DNA from: Desulforapulum autotrophicum HRM2
Lineage (GTDB): Bacteria > Desulfobacterota > Desulfobacteria > Desulfobacterales > Desulfobacteraceae
Assembly: GCF_000020365.1 (NCBI RefSeq)
Contig: NC_012108.1
Coordinates: 2,170,001-2,234,000, forward strand
DNA length: 64,000 nt
Direction of reading: 5' to 3'
A program made the translations under genes and the position numbers. The number at the start of each line of letters is the position of its first letter. Positions within the stretch are counted from its first letter, which is position 1. Below are positions 52,048-60,379 of this stretch, one piece after another. The notes below the pieces were generated by a model. That model searched no databases. It had not been told where the DNA came from and saw only the letters and a list, made by a program, of their open reading frames with translations.

Positions 52048-52957
52048 TTGACACCTCCCCAGGTAATATCAAAGGTGTCGGTCAAGGAATTGACGGCCTG
52101 GCGGGCGTTGTTTTTAGTGACGGTCGTCAGGTGAGTATATCTGGAGGTAGTCAGGATGCTGACATGTCCCAGGATCTGCTGGAGTTCGACAAGATCTACG
52201 CCGGATTCCAGCATATGGGTGGCATAACTGTGGCGAAGCGAGTGGCATGAAATTTTTTTTTAATACCGAGTTGCGTGACCACGGCCTTCATGGCAGTCTG
52301 AATTCCGCCTCTGTCCAAGGGCGTATCTACCAGATGTGCATTTTTCAGCCCCCGCTTCCGATTGGGAAAGAGGAACTCTGAGTGTCGATGGACAGACCAG
52401 AAATTTCTCAGGGTCTGCAAGGTCTTCTCCGGCAGGGGAACCAACCTGTCCTTGTTTCCCTTGGCGTCGCGGATGTGGACCCGCATATTGACAGAATCGA
52501 TATCGCCGGCCTTCAACCTGATTCCTTCTCCAAGACGCAAGCCCAGTGAATAGGCTGTGAAGAAGAAAACCCGGTAACTCAACTGTCGTGTAGCGCAGAC
52601 CAGTTGTTGGAGTTGTTCTACCGAAAGAATATCCGGAATCCTGGTGGTCTTCGGTGGTTTGATCAGGGGGATGTCCTCCCAGGTCTTGCCCAGCACTCTG
52701 GTGTAAAAAAACTTCAGGCCATAAAGGTCGAGCTTGACTGCACTCCAGGAACGGTTCTCGAGCAGGTCGTTGAAGTAATCAAGGAGTTGGTCGGTGGTCA
52801 GGTTTTCGACCCGGCAGTCGAAATAGTTGCCGATCCGCCTGATCGCCCGTGAGTAGGCCTCGATGGTCTTAGGTTGCAGGCCTGCCAGTTTCAAGCATTG
52901 AAGATGCTTATGGTAATACTTGTTGAATTTTGGATCATTGGGCATGCTGGTGTCCAT
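52044..52957 (-). CDS. Tyrosine recombinase of IS91-like element, A9 frameshift
   Basis: The frame from the ATG at 52957 gives a SAM-like core-binding domain and the start of the catalytic domain ([22 protein letters not shown], first Arg) but ends early at 52196. At a run of nine A (52253-52261) a one-base shift gives [20 protein letters not shown] then [15 protein letters not shown] (second Arg and the nucleophile Tyr), with a stop at 52044 that overlaps the transposase start. Without the shift no catalytic Tyr is made. Transcriptional slippage at A9 is known in other IS elements. A simple mutation or sequencing error is the alternative. Confidence 0.8.
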
Positions 52958-53100
52958 TGTAAACCTCCTTTTTGAAGTAACTGGTCAATGGCGGATGCGT
53001 TGGCATCGCCTTTTCCGGTATATCACTATAAGAAGGCAAAATTAAAATGTGTTGATTTTTAAAAAAGGTGGGACTTGCAGTCTCCGCGTAGCGGCTTCGT

Positions 53101-53651
53101 CCAACAAGCCCTTTGATACTTTTCCCATGACCATTGGCCCGTGGACTGGAACCACGTCAACCTTTGATCAAAAGGTTTACGATATTCTGGGGGTTGAGGA
53201 TTCCATCCTTGCCTCCTATGAAACGCCAGATGGCAGAGATGTGCAGCTCTATGTGGGGTTTTACCAGAGCCAGAAAGAGGGAGATTTGATCCATTCTCCC
53301 AAGAACTGCATGCCCGGTTCCGGCTGGAATATCCTAAGATCCTCCATTGAACCCGTGGATGTGGGGCAGAACAACAATGGAAAAAATATCAATGTGATAA
53401 AGCTGATCCTGGTCAAAGATTCGCAAAAACAGGTGGTGCTTTACTGGTTCCAGTCCAGGGGGAGGATCATATCTTCCGAGTACATGCAGAAAATATGGCT
53501 GGTCATTGATTCCATAACTAAGCATAGAACTGATGGTTCCTTTGTACGCCTCATCTCTCCTGTTGTTGAAAACGAAGATAAAACCCTGGAGATTTTAAAA
53601 GATTTTACAAAACAGATTTATCCTTACTTAAACGAGTATATTCCATCGTGA
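53101..53651 (+). pseudogene. epsI: C-terminal part of epsI, cut off from its start
   Basis: From 53106 the frame reads KPFDTFPMTIGPWTGTTSTF and continues with YVGFYQSQKEGDLIHSPKNCMPGSGWNI, the conserved EpsI block (Cys and HSP), up to the stop at 53649-53651. The open frame extends back to 53049 inside the IS, but without the natural membrane anchor. EpsI is an exosortase-associated inner-membrane protein of unknown reaction. The stop overlaps the GTG of the MntA-like gene. Confidence 0.85.
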
Positions 53652-54052
53652 TTCAAACCCTTCACAAGGTCTTTGAAGAATTCCCGGATATTCTGATTGT
53701 CACTGTCTTTGGGTCTGCCTCAAGGGGAACGCTCGGAACGAACAGCGATATAGACATTGGTGTTGCCGCAGAGTCTCAATTAAGCTTTGAACAGAAAACG
53801 GATATCTATTTGGCATTGACCAGTGCCTTTGGCCGGGAAATAGATTTGATTGATCTAAATCAAGTCAACGGGGTCATCCTTAAGAGTGCCCTGTGCAGTG
53901 GGGAAATCGTCATCAAGCGGTCTGTGCCTCTTCTGGCTCGACTTTTAAAGAAACTGTGGTACAATCAGGCGGACATGATGCCTAACACAATAATGGTGAT
54001 GGAACAACAAATTCAGAGGTTTATTGATGGACAAACAGATCATTCTGGATAA
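53648..54052 (+). CDS. mntA: MntA-type nucleotidyltransferase antitoxin
   Basis: 134 residues starting at a GTG that overlaps the epsI stop by 3 bp. The MNT core GSASRGTLGTNSDIDIGV (about residues 22-39) has the two catalytic Asp (DIDIG) and a third in REIDLIDL (about 73-78). In HepT-MntA modules this enzyme adds AMP units to the HEPT toxin and inactivates it. It overlaps the toxin gene by about 26 bp. Confidence 0.88.
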   Translation: MIQTLHKVFEEFPDILIVTVFGSASRGTLGTNSDIDIGVAAESQLSFEQKTDIYLALTSAFGREIDLIDLNQVNGVILKSALCSGEIVIKRSVPLLARLLKKLWYNQADMMPNTIMVMEQQIQRFIDGQTDHSG

Positions 54053-54452
54053 ACTTTCGTCATTAAAACGATGTGTTGAACGTGTGGAGTCCAAAGTTCC
54101 GAAAAACAGTGCTGTTTTGAAGATTGATTTTGATCTTCAGGACATTATTTCACTTAATCTTCAGCGGGCAGTTCAGGTCAGTGTGGATATTGCAGCTCAC
54201 ATAAATGCCGGACTTGATGACGCCCGGCCACCGGCCAGCATGACAGATAGTTTTGATAATCTAAACAGAGCCGGGATTCTTTCAGAGAGCCTTTGCATAA
54301 GGATGAAAAAAAGTGTCGGCTATAGAAATATAGCCGTTCATGAATATTCAACCATTAATTGGGATCTTGTGTTTTCAGTTGCTACGAAAAATTTGAATGA
54401 TTTTAGAGAATTTTCAAAAAGTATTTTGACGTGGTTGAAAGTACAGAGTTGA
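54027..54452 (+). CDS. hepT: HepT-type HEPN RNase toxin
   Basis: 141 residues from the ATG at 54027 (AGAGG upstream). It is an all-helical HEPN protein with the RX4-6HXY active motif RNIAVHEY (about residues 102-109). It is the toxin partner of the overlapping MntA gene. Position between epsI and xrtA inside the exopolysaccharide operon is unusual. Confidence 0.88.
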   Translation: MDKQIILDKLSSLKRCVERVESKVPKNSAVLKIDFDLQDIISLNLQRAVQVSVDIAAHINAGLDDARPPASMTDSFDNLNRAGILSESLCIRMKKSVGYRNIAVHEYSTINWDLVFSVATKNLNDFREFSKSILTWLKVQS

Positions 54453-54456
54453 AATT

Positions 54457-55290
54457 ATGAATTTTAAATTAGAAAAAAATCTGGCCATCCAGATCCTGAT
54501 CCTGACAGGCGTGTTTGTGGCCCTTTACAGTCACGCCATTGCTACCCTGATCTATGACTGGTCCAACAATGCCAACTTCTCCCACGGCTTTTTGATTCCC
54601 TTTGTGGCCGCCTACATGGTGTGGCACAAGAAAGAGACCCTTAAGACCATTGAGATAAAATCCTCTCCAGCAGGCATTGGTGTGATTGTTTTTGGCATGC
54701 TCTGCTATCTTGCCGGCACCATCGGGTCAGAGCTGTTCGTCATGCGATCGTCCATGATTATCACCATCTCCGGCATGGTTATTTATCTTTTTGGTTTTCA
54801 GATATTTAAGGCTGTACTCATCCCCATACTTTATCTCATTCTCATGATTCCCATTCCCGCCATTATCTGGAACAAAATCGCCTTTCCCCTCCAGTTGTTT
54901 GCGGCCAATCTTTCGTCAGGCATGGTTCATCTTCTGGGAATACCCGTGTTAAGGGACGGCAACATACTTCACCTTGCCAATACCTCCCTTGAGGTTGTGG
55001 ATGCCTGTTCCGGCATTCGCTCCCTTACCTCCCTTCTGGCGCTGTCAGGTGCATTTGCCTTTATCGCCCCTTTGGGAAATTTTAAGAAATGGGTGCTTTT
55101 CTTTTCCGCATTGCCCATTGCGGTTGTGGTCAATATCGTTCGTTTGACCATCACCGCCGTCATGGCAACCTATATCGGTCCTGAAGCGGCCCAGGGTTTT
55201 TTGCATGAGATGTCAGGAATTCTGGTATTTGCAGTTGCCCTTGCCCTGGTCTACCTTGTGTTTATCATTGAATTGAAATTTGAAAAATAA
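54457..55290 (+). CDS. xrtA: Exosortase A (XrtA/EpsH)
   Basis: 277 residues with about eight transmembrane helices. The catalytic residues expected for exosortases are Cys184 (VVDACSGIRSL), Arg229 (NIVRLT) and His250 (GFLHEMSG). It is a membrane cysteine protease/transpeptidase that cleaves PEP-CTERM signals, such as that on the 33879 gene product. It lies just after the HepT gene, with 4 bp between. Confidence 0.96.
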   Translation: MNFKLEKNLAIQILILTGVFVALYSHAIATLIYDWSNNANFSHGFLIPFVAAYMVWHKKETLKTIEIKSSPAGIGVIVFGMLCYLAGTIGSELFVMRSSMIITISGMVIYLFGFQIFKAVLIPILYLILMIPIPAIIWNKIAFPLQLFAANLSSGMVHLLGIPVLRDGNILHLANTSLEVVDACSGIRSLTSLLALSGAFAFIAPLGNFKKWVLFFSALPIAVVVNIVRLTITAVMATYIGPEAAQGFLHEMSGILVFAVALALVYLVFIIELKFEK

Positions 55291-55424
55291 AAGAGTCCTC
55301 AGAATTTTTTTAGAAATCATTAGGTGATCCAGAATGTCTATATGATTCTTGACATAATTCTGATTGATGATATTATTTGATATTAATATAAAGTCAAATA
55401 CTGCCATCATAATTGAGGTGTATA

Positions 55425-55685
55425 ATGAAAGCGATTACAGTCCGCGGAATAGCGCCGAATGTAGCCATAAAATTAAAGGAAATTGCATCAAAGGAAAACA
55501 AAAGTCTTAACCAGTTGATGCTTGATTTAATTCAAATAAGGGTAGGGATAAAGAAAGAGAAAAAATTCACCCGCACTTATGATGATCTTGATTTTTTGTT
55601 TGGGAAATGGTCAGACAAGGAATTTGACATGGTTCAAACAAAGATTGATGATGAAAGAATCATTGATCCGGAGCTATGGAAGTGA
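55425..55685 (+). CDS. VapB-type RHH antitoxin
   Basis: 86 residues from the ATG at 55425 (GAGGTG upstream). The N-terminal ribbon-helix-helix (KAITVRGIAPNVAIKLKEIASKENKSLNQLMLDLIQ) binds DNA, and the C-terminal acidic tail (WSDKEFDMVQTKIDDERIIDPELWK) should wrap the toxin. It overlaps the PIN gene by 10 bp. It represses its own promoter in known modules. Confidence 0.85.
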   Translation: MKAITVRGIAPNVAIKLKEIASKENKSLNQLMLDLIQIRVGIKKEKKFTRTYDDLDFLFGKWSDKEFDMVQTKIDDERIIDPELWK

Positions 55686-56068
55686 AAAGAATACTGATTG
55701 ATACCAATATCTATTCCCATGCCATGCGTGCAGATCATGAAGTGACTCATTTGTTAAGGAAGGTGGATGAAATTGGGATCTCAGTCATCAGTGTAGGTGA
55801 ACTTTATTCAGGATTTAAAGGTGGAACAAGAGAACGTGGGAATCGAGACGAACTTGAATTGTTTTTGGACTCTCCAAGGGTTGTGCTCTATTCAGTTGAT
55901 ATCCAAACCGCTGATTATTATTCAGAGATCATCACAAATTTGAAAAAAGCAGGAACGCCTATTCCAACCAATGATATCTGGATCGCTTCTGTTGCATTTC
56001 AGCATGGACTGAAATTATTTACAAAAGATGTCCATTTCTCTTTTGTAAAAGGGCTTATACTTGTCTAA
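55676..56068 (+). CDS. vapC: VapC-type PIN-domain toxin
   Basis: 130 residues. The PIN RNase acidic residues are visible: RILIDTNIYSHAM (Asp about residue 9), ISVGELYSGF (Glu about 42), TNDIWIASVA (Asp about 99) and FTKDVHF (Asp about 117). It is the ribonuclease toxin of the overlapping antitoxin. The deacetylase gene begins inside its end. Confidence 0.9.
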   Translation: MEVKRILIDTNIYSHAMRADHEVTHLLRKVDEIGISVISVGELYSGFKGGTRERGNRDELELFLDSPRVVLYSVDIQTADYYSEIITNLKKAGTPIPTNDIWIASVAFQHGLKLFTKDVHFSFVKGLILV

Positions 56069-56927
56069 ACCAAATAAAACTTTAAATAAATCAATTCTCC
56101 TGACCTTTGACGTTGAAGACTGGTTCCAGGTGGAAAATTTTAAGGGCTATATCCCTTTTTCCTCCTGGTCATCCCTTGATATGCGGGTGGAGAGCAATAC
56201 CCAAATAATCCTTGATTTGTTGGATTCATTTGCCTTTAAACCCAAAGCCACTTTTTTCATCCTGGGTTGGATTGCCAAAAGGGTACCAGGTCTTGTAAGA
56301 GAAATTCATGACAGGGGCCATGAAGTTGCCTCCCACGGAATTTCCCACCATTTGTGTACCCACCAGTCCTTGGGAGAATTATCCGAGGATTTGTCAGCCA
56401 GCAAAAAACTGCTTGAAGATTTGACAGGGGAGGGTGTTTACGGGTATCGAGCCCCTAGCTTTGCTGTTGACAACGATATTCTAAAACTCATCCAGAAGGC
56501 CGGATACCTCTACGATTCAAGCTATAATTCGTTTGCCATGCACGGAAGATATGGCAGGCTTGATCTCTCCCAGGCAGAAAAACAGGGTACAGCATTTAAG
56601 CCTTTCTCTGATTTTTTAGAGTTGCCTGTGAGCAATCTTAGTCTTGGAACGAAGATTTTTCCCCTGGGAGGGGGCGGCTATTTTAGGCTTATACCGTTTC
56701 AACTGTTCAAGCAGGGCATGAAGTCCGTTTTAAGCAAGGACGATGCCTTTGTCTTTTATTCCCACCCCTGGGAGTTTGATCCGGATCAACCCCGGGTAAA
56801 ACAGGCGTCAAAGGGTTTTAAATTCAGGCATTATACTAACCTCGGTCGAACCCGTAAAAAACTCTATTCACTGATAGACACCTTTAGCCGATGTGAGTTC
56901 TCAACCTGCAAGAATTATATCGGTTGA
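56061..56927 (+). CDS. XrtA-system polysaccharide deacetylase
   Basis: 288 residues beginning at a TTG (56061). NodB-fold motifs: LTFDVEDWFQVENF (metal Asp, about residue 16), ASHGISHHL (His pair, about 95-101), YRAPSFAVD, and FYSHPWEFDPDQPR (about 232). The VEDWFQ and SHPWE blocks are those of the PEP-CTERM-associated deacetylase family. It probably removes acetyl groups from amino sugars of the polymer during or after export. Confidence 0.93.
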   Translation: MSKPNKTLNKSILLTFDVEDWFQVENFKGYIPFSSWSSLDMRVESNTQIILDLLDSFAFKPKATFFILGWIAKRVPGLVREIHDRGHEVASHGISHHLCTHQSLGELSEDLSASKKLLEDLTGEGVYGYRAPSFAVDNDILKLIQKAGYLYDSSYNSFAMHGRYGRLDLSQAEKQGTAFKPFSDFLELPVSNLSLGTKIFPLGGGGYFRLIPFQLFKQGMKSVLSKDDAFVFYSHPWEFDPDQPRVKQASKGFKFRHYTNLGRTRKKLYSLIDTFSRCEFSTCKNYIG

Positions 56928-56968
56928 GTAATTCCCTAAGGGCCGCAAAAATTTTAACCAGGAGTGTA

Positions 56969-57208
56969 ATGAGCTCACCCAAGAAAAAAATTCCACCCCC
57001 ACCCCCCATGAGTCCCTATATCTTTACTATCCTATTATTTTTTTTCGGACTCTGGTGTTTCTACGACGGTTGGTTGACAAGCGACCCCGATATGCAAAAA
57101 CATGCCCTTTTTAACAAGGTATTAAGCATCGTTCTGCTACCCTGGGGCGTTTATGATTTCTTTAAGATTAGAAAAGCCCGCAATGCCGAATCAACCGACC
57201 AAGATTAA
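56969..57208 (+). CDS. Small membrane protein
   Basis: 79 residues from the ATG at 56969 (AGGAG 6 nt upstream). A proline-rich cytoplasmic N-terminus (KKKIPPPPPMSPY) is followed by two hydrophobic helices (about 18-36 and 53-70) and a charged tail. It is conserved in style with small proteins of exosortase loci; the function is unknown. Confidence 0.7.
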   Translation: MSSPKKKIPPPPPMSPYIFTILLFFFGLWCFYDGWLTSDPDMQKHALFNKVLSIVLLPWGVYDFFKIRKARNAESTDQD

Positions 57209-57219
57209 AATAACAAAAA

Positions 57220-57903
57220 ATGACAAATAGAAACCTGGCTTTACCCTATCTCTTACCCTATTTTGCCTATGTGGGGATTGCGTCGCTTTTGGACGGCAAG
57301 ATATCCATTGAGTTCAACTACCTGTTGAGAATTTTGGTGGTAACGCCCTTGATTGTGTGGGGCTGGAAGTGGTTCATGCCCCTGTCCTCCCCGGGAAAAA
57401 AGTTTATGTCTGTTCTGTGGGGAGTCGGAACGGGCCTTGTGGGTTTTGCCCTGTGGTGTCTGCTACTGGCTCCTTTTATCGATTCATTTGAAGGGGATGC
57501 CTGGCGGCCACAGGGCTTTTTTTTGCGGCTCGTTGCGGCAGGGCTGCTGGTTCCCGTCTTTGAAGAGATGGCCATCCGTGGATATGTATTCCGGGTTGCC
57601 CTTCAATGGGATCAGGCCCGTAAAGCCAGATCCCCGGAACCTCTTGAAGCTGCACTTGATCGATCCAATCTTCTGGATGTAAAAGATGGTGCATGGACAT
57701 GGCCTGCCGTATTGATATCCTCCATTGCCTTTACCCTTGGCCACACATCTCCTGAATGGTTGGCAGCCTTTGCCTACAGCCTCCTCATCTCCTGGCTCTG
57801 GGTAAAGAGGGGGGACCTTCTCTCCTGCATTGTGGCCCATGGAACCACCAATTTGGTGCTGGCGGTCTTTGTTTTTATGACTGGTCAGTGGGGGTTCTGG
57901 TAA
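57220..57903 (+). CDS. Exosortase-associated CPBP/CAAX-type membrane protease
   Basis: 227 residues with about six transmembrane helices. CPBP motifs: VFEEMAIRGYVFR (EExxxR, about residues 112-117), TLGHTSPEW (His about 171) and IVAHGTTNLVLAV (His about 207). A member of this family is present in many PEP-CTERM loci and is thought to process membrane proteins. The substrate is unknown. The gene starts 11 bp after the small membrane protein. Confidence 0.88.
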   Translation: MTNRNLALPYLLPYFAYVGIASLLDGKISIEFNYLLRILVVTPLIVWGWKWFMPLSSPGKKFMSVLWGVGTGLVGFALWCLLLAPFIDSFEGDAWRPQGFFLRLVAAGLLVPVFEEMAIRGYVFRVALQWDQARKARSPEPLEAALDRSNLLDVKDGAWTWPAVLISSIAFTLGHTSPEWLAAFAYSLLISWLWVKRGDLLSCIVAHGTTNLVLAVFVFMTGQWGFW

Positions 57904-58018
57904 CCCCATCAAAGTATTTCAAGATTGTTAAAATTCGCTCATAATGCCCTTTTTCGATCAAAATAGGCATATTAATCTCTAAAAAAAGTTCGCTTGTAAA
58001 TGGAATGGAGTCAAGACA

Positions 58019-59119
58019 ATAAAAATAATACAATATACAGAATCCTATAAAAAAGCTTGGGATGATTTTGTAAATTATCATCCCAATTCAAATTTATATC
58101 ATTTGTCAGGGTGGAAAAATGTGATTGAGAAAACCTATGGTCATAAAACCTTCTATCTCATGGCCATAAACGCTGCAAACGCAATTATTGGCATTCTTCC
58201 CCTTGCTCATTTGAAGCATTTTGTTTTTGGTAACAATTTGGTGTCCATACCTTATTTTGACATGTCCGGTATCTTGGCAATTGATGAACAAACAGAAAAA
58301 ATGCTTTTTAGTGAAGCCATAAAATTAGGGCAAAAACTCAAGGTCGATTCAATTGAACTGCGTCATTCAACGCCTTTATCATTGCTTTATAAAATCAATC
58401 AAAAAGATTCAACGATTACCTACCAATGTAATACTGATGAAGATCTGATAATCCATGAATTAAAGGATCAAAAGGTTCGTATGGTTCTTCAATTACCAGA
58501 AACTTCTGAGATGTTAATGAAATCTTTTAATTCAAAATTTCGAAATAAAATAAAGCGACCCATTCGGGACGGTTTAAAATGCAAAACAGGCGGGATCGAA
58601 CTTTTGAATGATTTTTACACTGTTTTTACAATTAACATGAGAGATCTGGGTTCTCCTGTTCATTCAAAGGATTTTATTAAAAATGTGCTAAAAGAGTTTC
58701 CTGATAAAGCAAAAATAGGGATTGTTTATAAGGATAAACGTCCCATTGCCTGTATATTGGTAATTGGATTTAAAAAGATGCTGGCCAATCCGTGGGCCTC
58801 TTCCCTGAGGGAATTTGCAAATTTGAGGGCAAATACCCTTCAATACTGGACCATGCTGGAATTTGCATGTGACAATGGTTATACCTGTTTTGATTTTGGA
58901 CGTTCCTCACCCGATGAAGGAACTTATAAGTTTAAGGAAAAGTGGGGTGCCACATCGACTCCTCTTCATTGGTATTACACTTCCATGGACGGTGGTGTGG
59001 TTGATACAGCAAGTTCAAAAAAAGCTAAATTTGATGCAGCCATTAAACTTTGGCAAAAAATGCCCGTTGTTTTTACAAAAATGATTGGTCCTTTCATCCG
59101 AAAAAATATCAGCTTGTGA
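58019..59119 (+). CDS. FemAB-like PEP-CTERM-associated acetyltransferase
   Basis: The frame covers a GNAT-type FemAB protein: an N-terminal half (IIQYTESYKKAWDDFVNYHPNSNLYHLSGWKNVIEKTYGH..) and a C-terminal half (RPIACILVIGFKKMLANPWASS, FDFGRSSPDEGTYKFKEKWGA). No ATG, GTG or TTG precedes the first conserved residues. The only placed candidate is an ATA at 58019 with GGAG 8 nt upstream. The first standard start is a TTG at 58103, which would remove the first helix and strand. Probable role: aminoacyl or acyl modification of the polymer. The start codon is uncertain. Confidence 0.8.
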   Translation: MKIIQYTESYKKAWDDFVNYHPNSNLYHLSGWKNVIEKTYGHKTFYLMAINAANAIIGILPLAHLKHFVFGNNLVSIPYFDMSGILAIDEQTEKMLFSEAIKLGQKLKVDSIELRHSTPLSLLYKINQKDSTITYQCNTDEDLIIHELKDQKVRMVLQLPETSEMLMKSFNSKFRNKIKRPIRDGLKCKTGGIELLNDFYTVFTINMRDLGSPVHSKDFIKNVLKEFPDKAKIGIVYKDKRPIACILVIGFKKMLANPWASSLREFANLRANTLQYWTMLEFACDNGYTCFDFGRSSPDEGTYKFKEKWGATSTPLHWYYTSMDGGVVDTASSKKAKFDAAIKLWQKMPVVFTKMIGPFIRKNISL

Positions 59120-59134
59120 TCCATTAAACCTATT

Positions 59135-60379
59135 ATGAAAATTCTTTACATTGCCCATCGAATACCCTATCCACCCAATAAAGGGGATAAGATACGAACA
59201 TTTAATGAAATAAAGTATCTTTCAGTTTTTCATGAAATTCATTTGGCCTGTTTAGCGGATAATCCAGAAGATTTGAAATACGACAAGAATCTGAAGAAGC
59301 ATTGTGAAAAAGTAAAGGTAATTCCCTTAAACACAAAACTTGCAAAGATAAAAAGCTTGATTGCTTTATTGTCTAAATCACCATTGTCGGTGAGCTATTT
59401 TTATTCAAGACAACTTCAAAGAACCATAAATAATTGGGTGTCAGCAACACAGTACGATGCAGTTATCTGTTTTTGTTCGACAATGGCTGAATATATATTT
59501 CGATCACCTCAATTAAATCCTGTTTTAAATTCTAATGGGCCTGTTTTAATAATGGATTTCTGTGATCTGGATTCTGAAAAATGGGGTCAATATGCAAATA
59601 AAAGTCGATTTCCCTTTAATATAGTTTATGGGATAGAACACAAACGTTTATTTAAGTATGAAAAATCTATTAATAATGCTTTTCATCATTCTGTAGTGGT
59701 TTCCCCACGTGAAAAAGAACTGTTTACTGAATTGTATCCGTCTGTGAAGAATATTACGGCAATTCCCAATGGGGTGGATTATGAATATTTTTCACCATAT
59801 GCCAAGTTTGATTCTATAGAATCAGGAGACAGTCATTCCCACCCGATTTTAGTCTTCACAGGTGCCATGGATTATTATGCCAACATTGAAGGTGTTACCT
59901 GGTTTTGCAATGAAATTTTGCCTGGAGTAAAAAAAACATACCCTAAAGTTCAGTTTTATATAGTGGGAAGTAATCCCGCATCAAAAGTCAGGGAACTGGA
60001 AAATATTCAAGGCGTTAAAGTAACCGGTTTTGTAGAAGATATCCGGCCTTATTATCAATTCGCCGATGTTTGTGTGGTCCCGCTTAGAATCGCTGCCGGA
60101 ATCCAGAATAAAGTATTAGAGGCCATGTCCATGGGTAAACCAGTTGTAACTACTGCAAAAGCCTTGGATGGGATTCATGCTGTTATTGATGAACATGTCC
60201 TGGTTGAAGATCTGCCGCTAAAATTTTCGATTGCTGTTACTCAACTACTTACAAGCATAGAACAAAGAAAGACGCTTGGAGCAAACGCAAGAAAATTTGT
60301 AAAACAAAAATATAACTGGGAAATCAACATGGGGCATTTTGAGCGTCTGCTTCATGCTTCCGATTTAATGGGTATATGA
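59135..60379 (+). CDS. XrtA/EpsH-associated glycosyltransferase (family 4)
   Basis: 414 residues. GT-B fold with the N-terminal RIPYPPNKGDKIRTFNEIKYLS, typical of the PEP-CTERM 'stp' sugar transferases, and a C-terminal GT1 domain (ILVFTGAMDYYANIEGVTWF, VKVTGFVEDIRPYYQFADVCVVPLRIAAGIQNKVLEAMSMGKPVVTTAKALDGI). Glu in IQNKVLEAMSMG is the donor-binding residue. Cytoplasmic; adds a sugar to the lipid-linked repeat. It overlaps the next gene by 4 bp. Confidence 0.9.
   Translation: MKILYIAHRIPYPPNKGDKIRTFNEIKYLSVFHEIHLACLADNPEDLKYDKNLKKHCEKVKVIPLNTKLAKIKSLIALLSKSPLSVSYFYSRQLQRTINNWVSATQYDAVICFCSTMAEYIFRSPQLNPVLNSNGPVLIMDFCDLDSEKWGQYANKSRFPFNIVYGIEHKRLFKYEKSINNAFHHSVVVSPREKELFTELYPSVKNITAIPNGVDYEYFSPYAKFDSIESGDSHSHPILVFTGAMDYYANIEGVTWFCNEILPGVKKTYPKVQFYIVGSNPASKVRELENIQGVKVTGFVEDIRPYYQFADVCVVPLRIAAGIQNKVLEAMSMGKPVVTTAKALDGIHAVIDEHVLVEDLPLKFSIAVTQLLTSIEQRKTLGANARKFVKQKYNWEINMGHFERLLHASDLMGI

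Larger units (their letters stand above)
50667..53105 (-). mobile_element. IS91-like element inserted in epsI
   Basis: The element interrupts epsI between the two copies of CCAAC (50662-50666 and 53101-53105). It carries a Y2/HUH-type transposase and a tyrosine recombinase in one minus-strand operon. The left end has a 12-bp palindrome with one bulge (GGTTAGATTGTG/CACAATCTGAACC, 50673-50708) and the right end a CCGC/GCGG hairpin, as IS91-type rolling-circle elements have at their termini. The CCAAC copies may be chance, because IS91 does not normally duplicate its target. Confidence 0.85.

Noticed and set aside
57918-58018. Small gene between the CPBP protease and the FemAB-like gene
   Set aside because: No frame with a ribosome site; the region reads as the leader of the FemAB-like gene.
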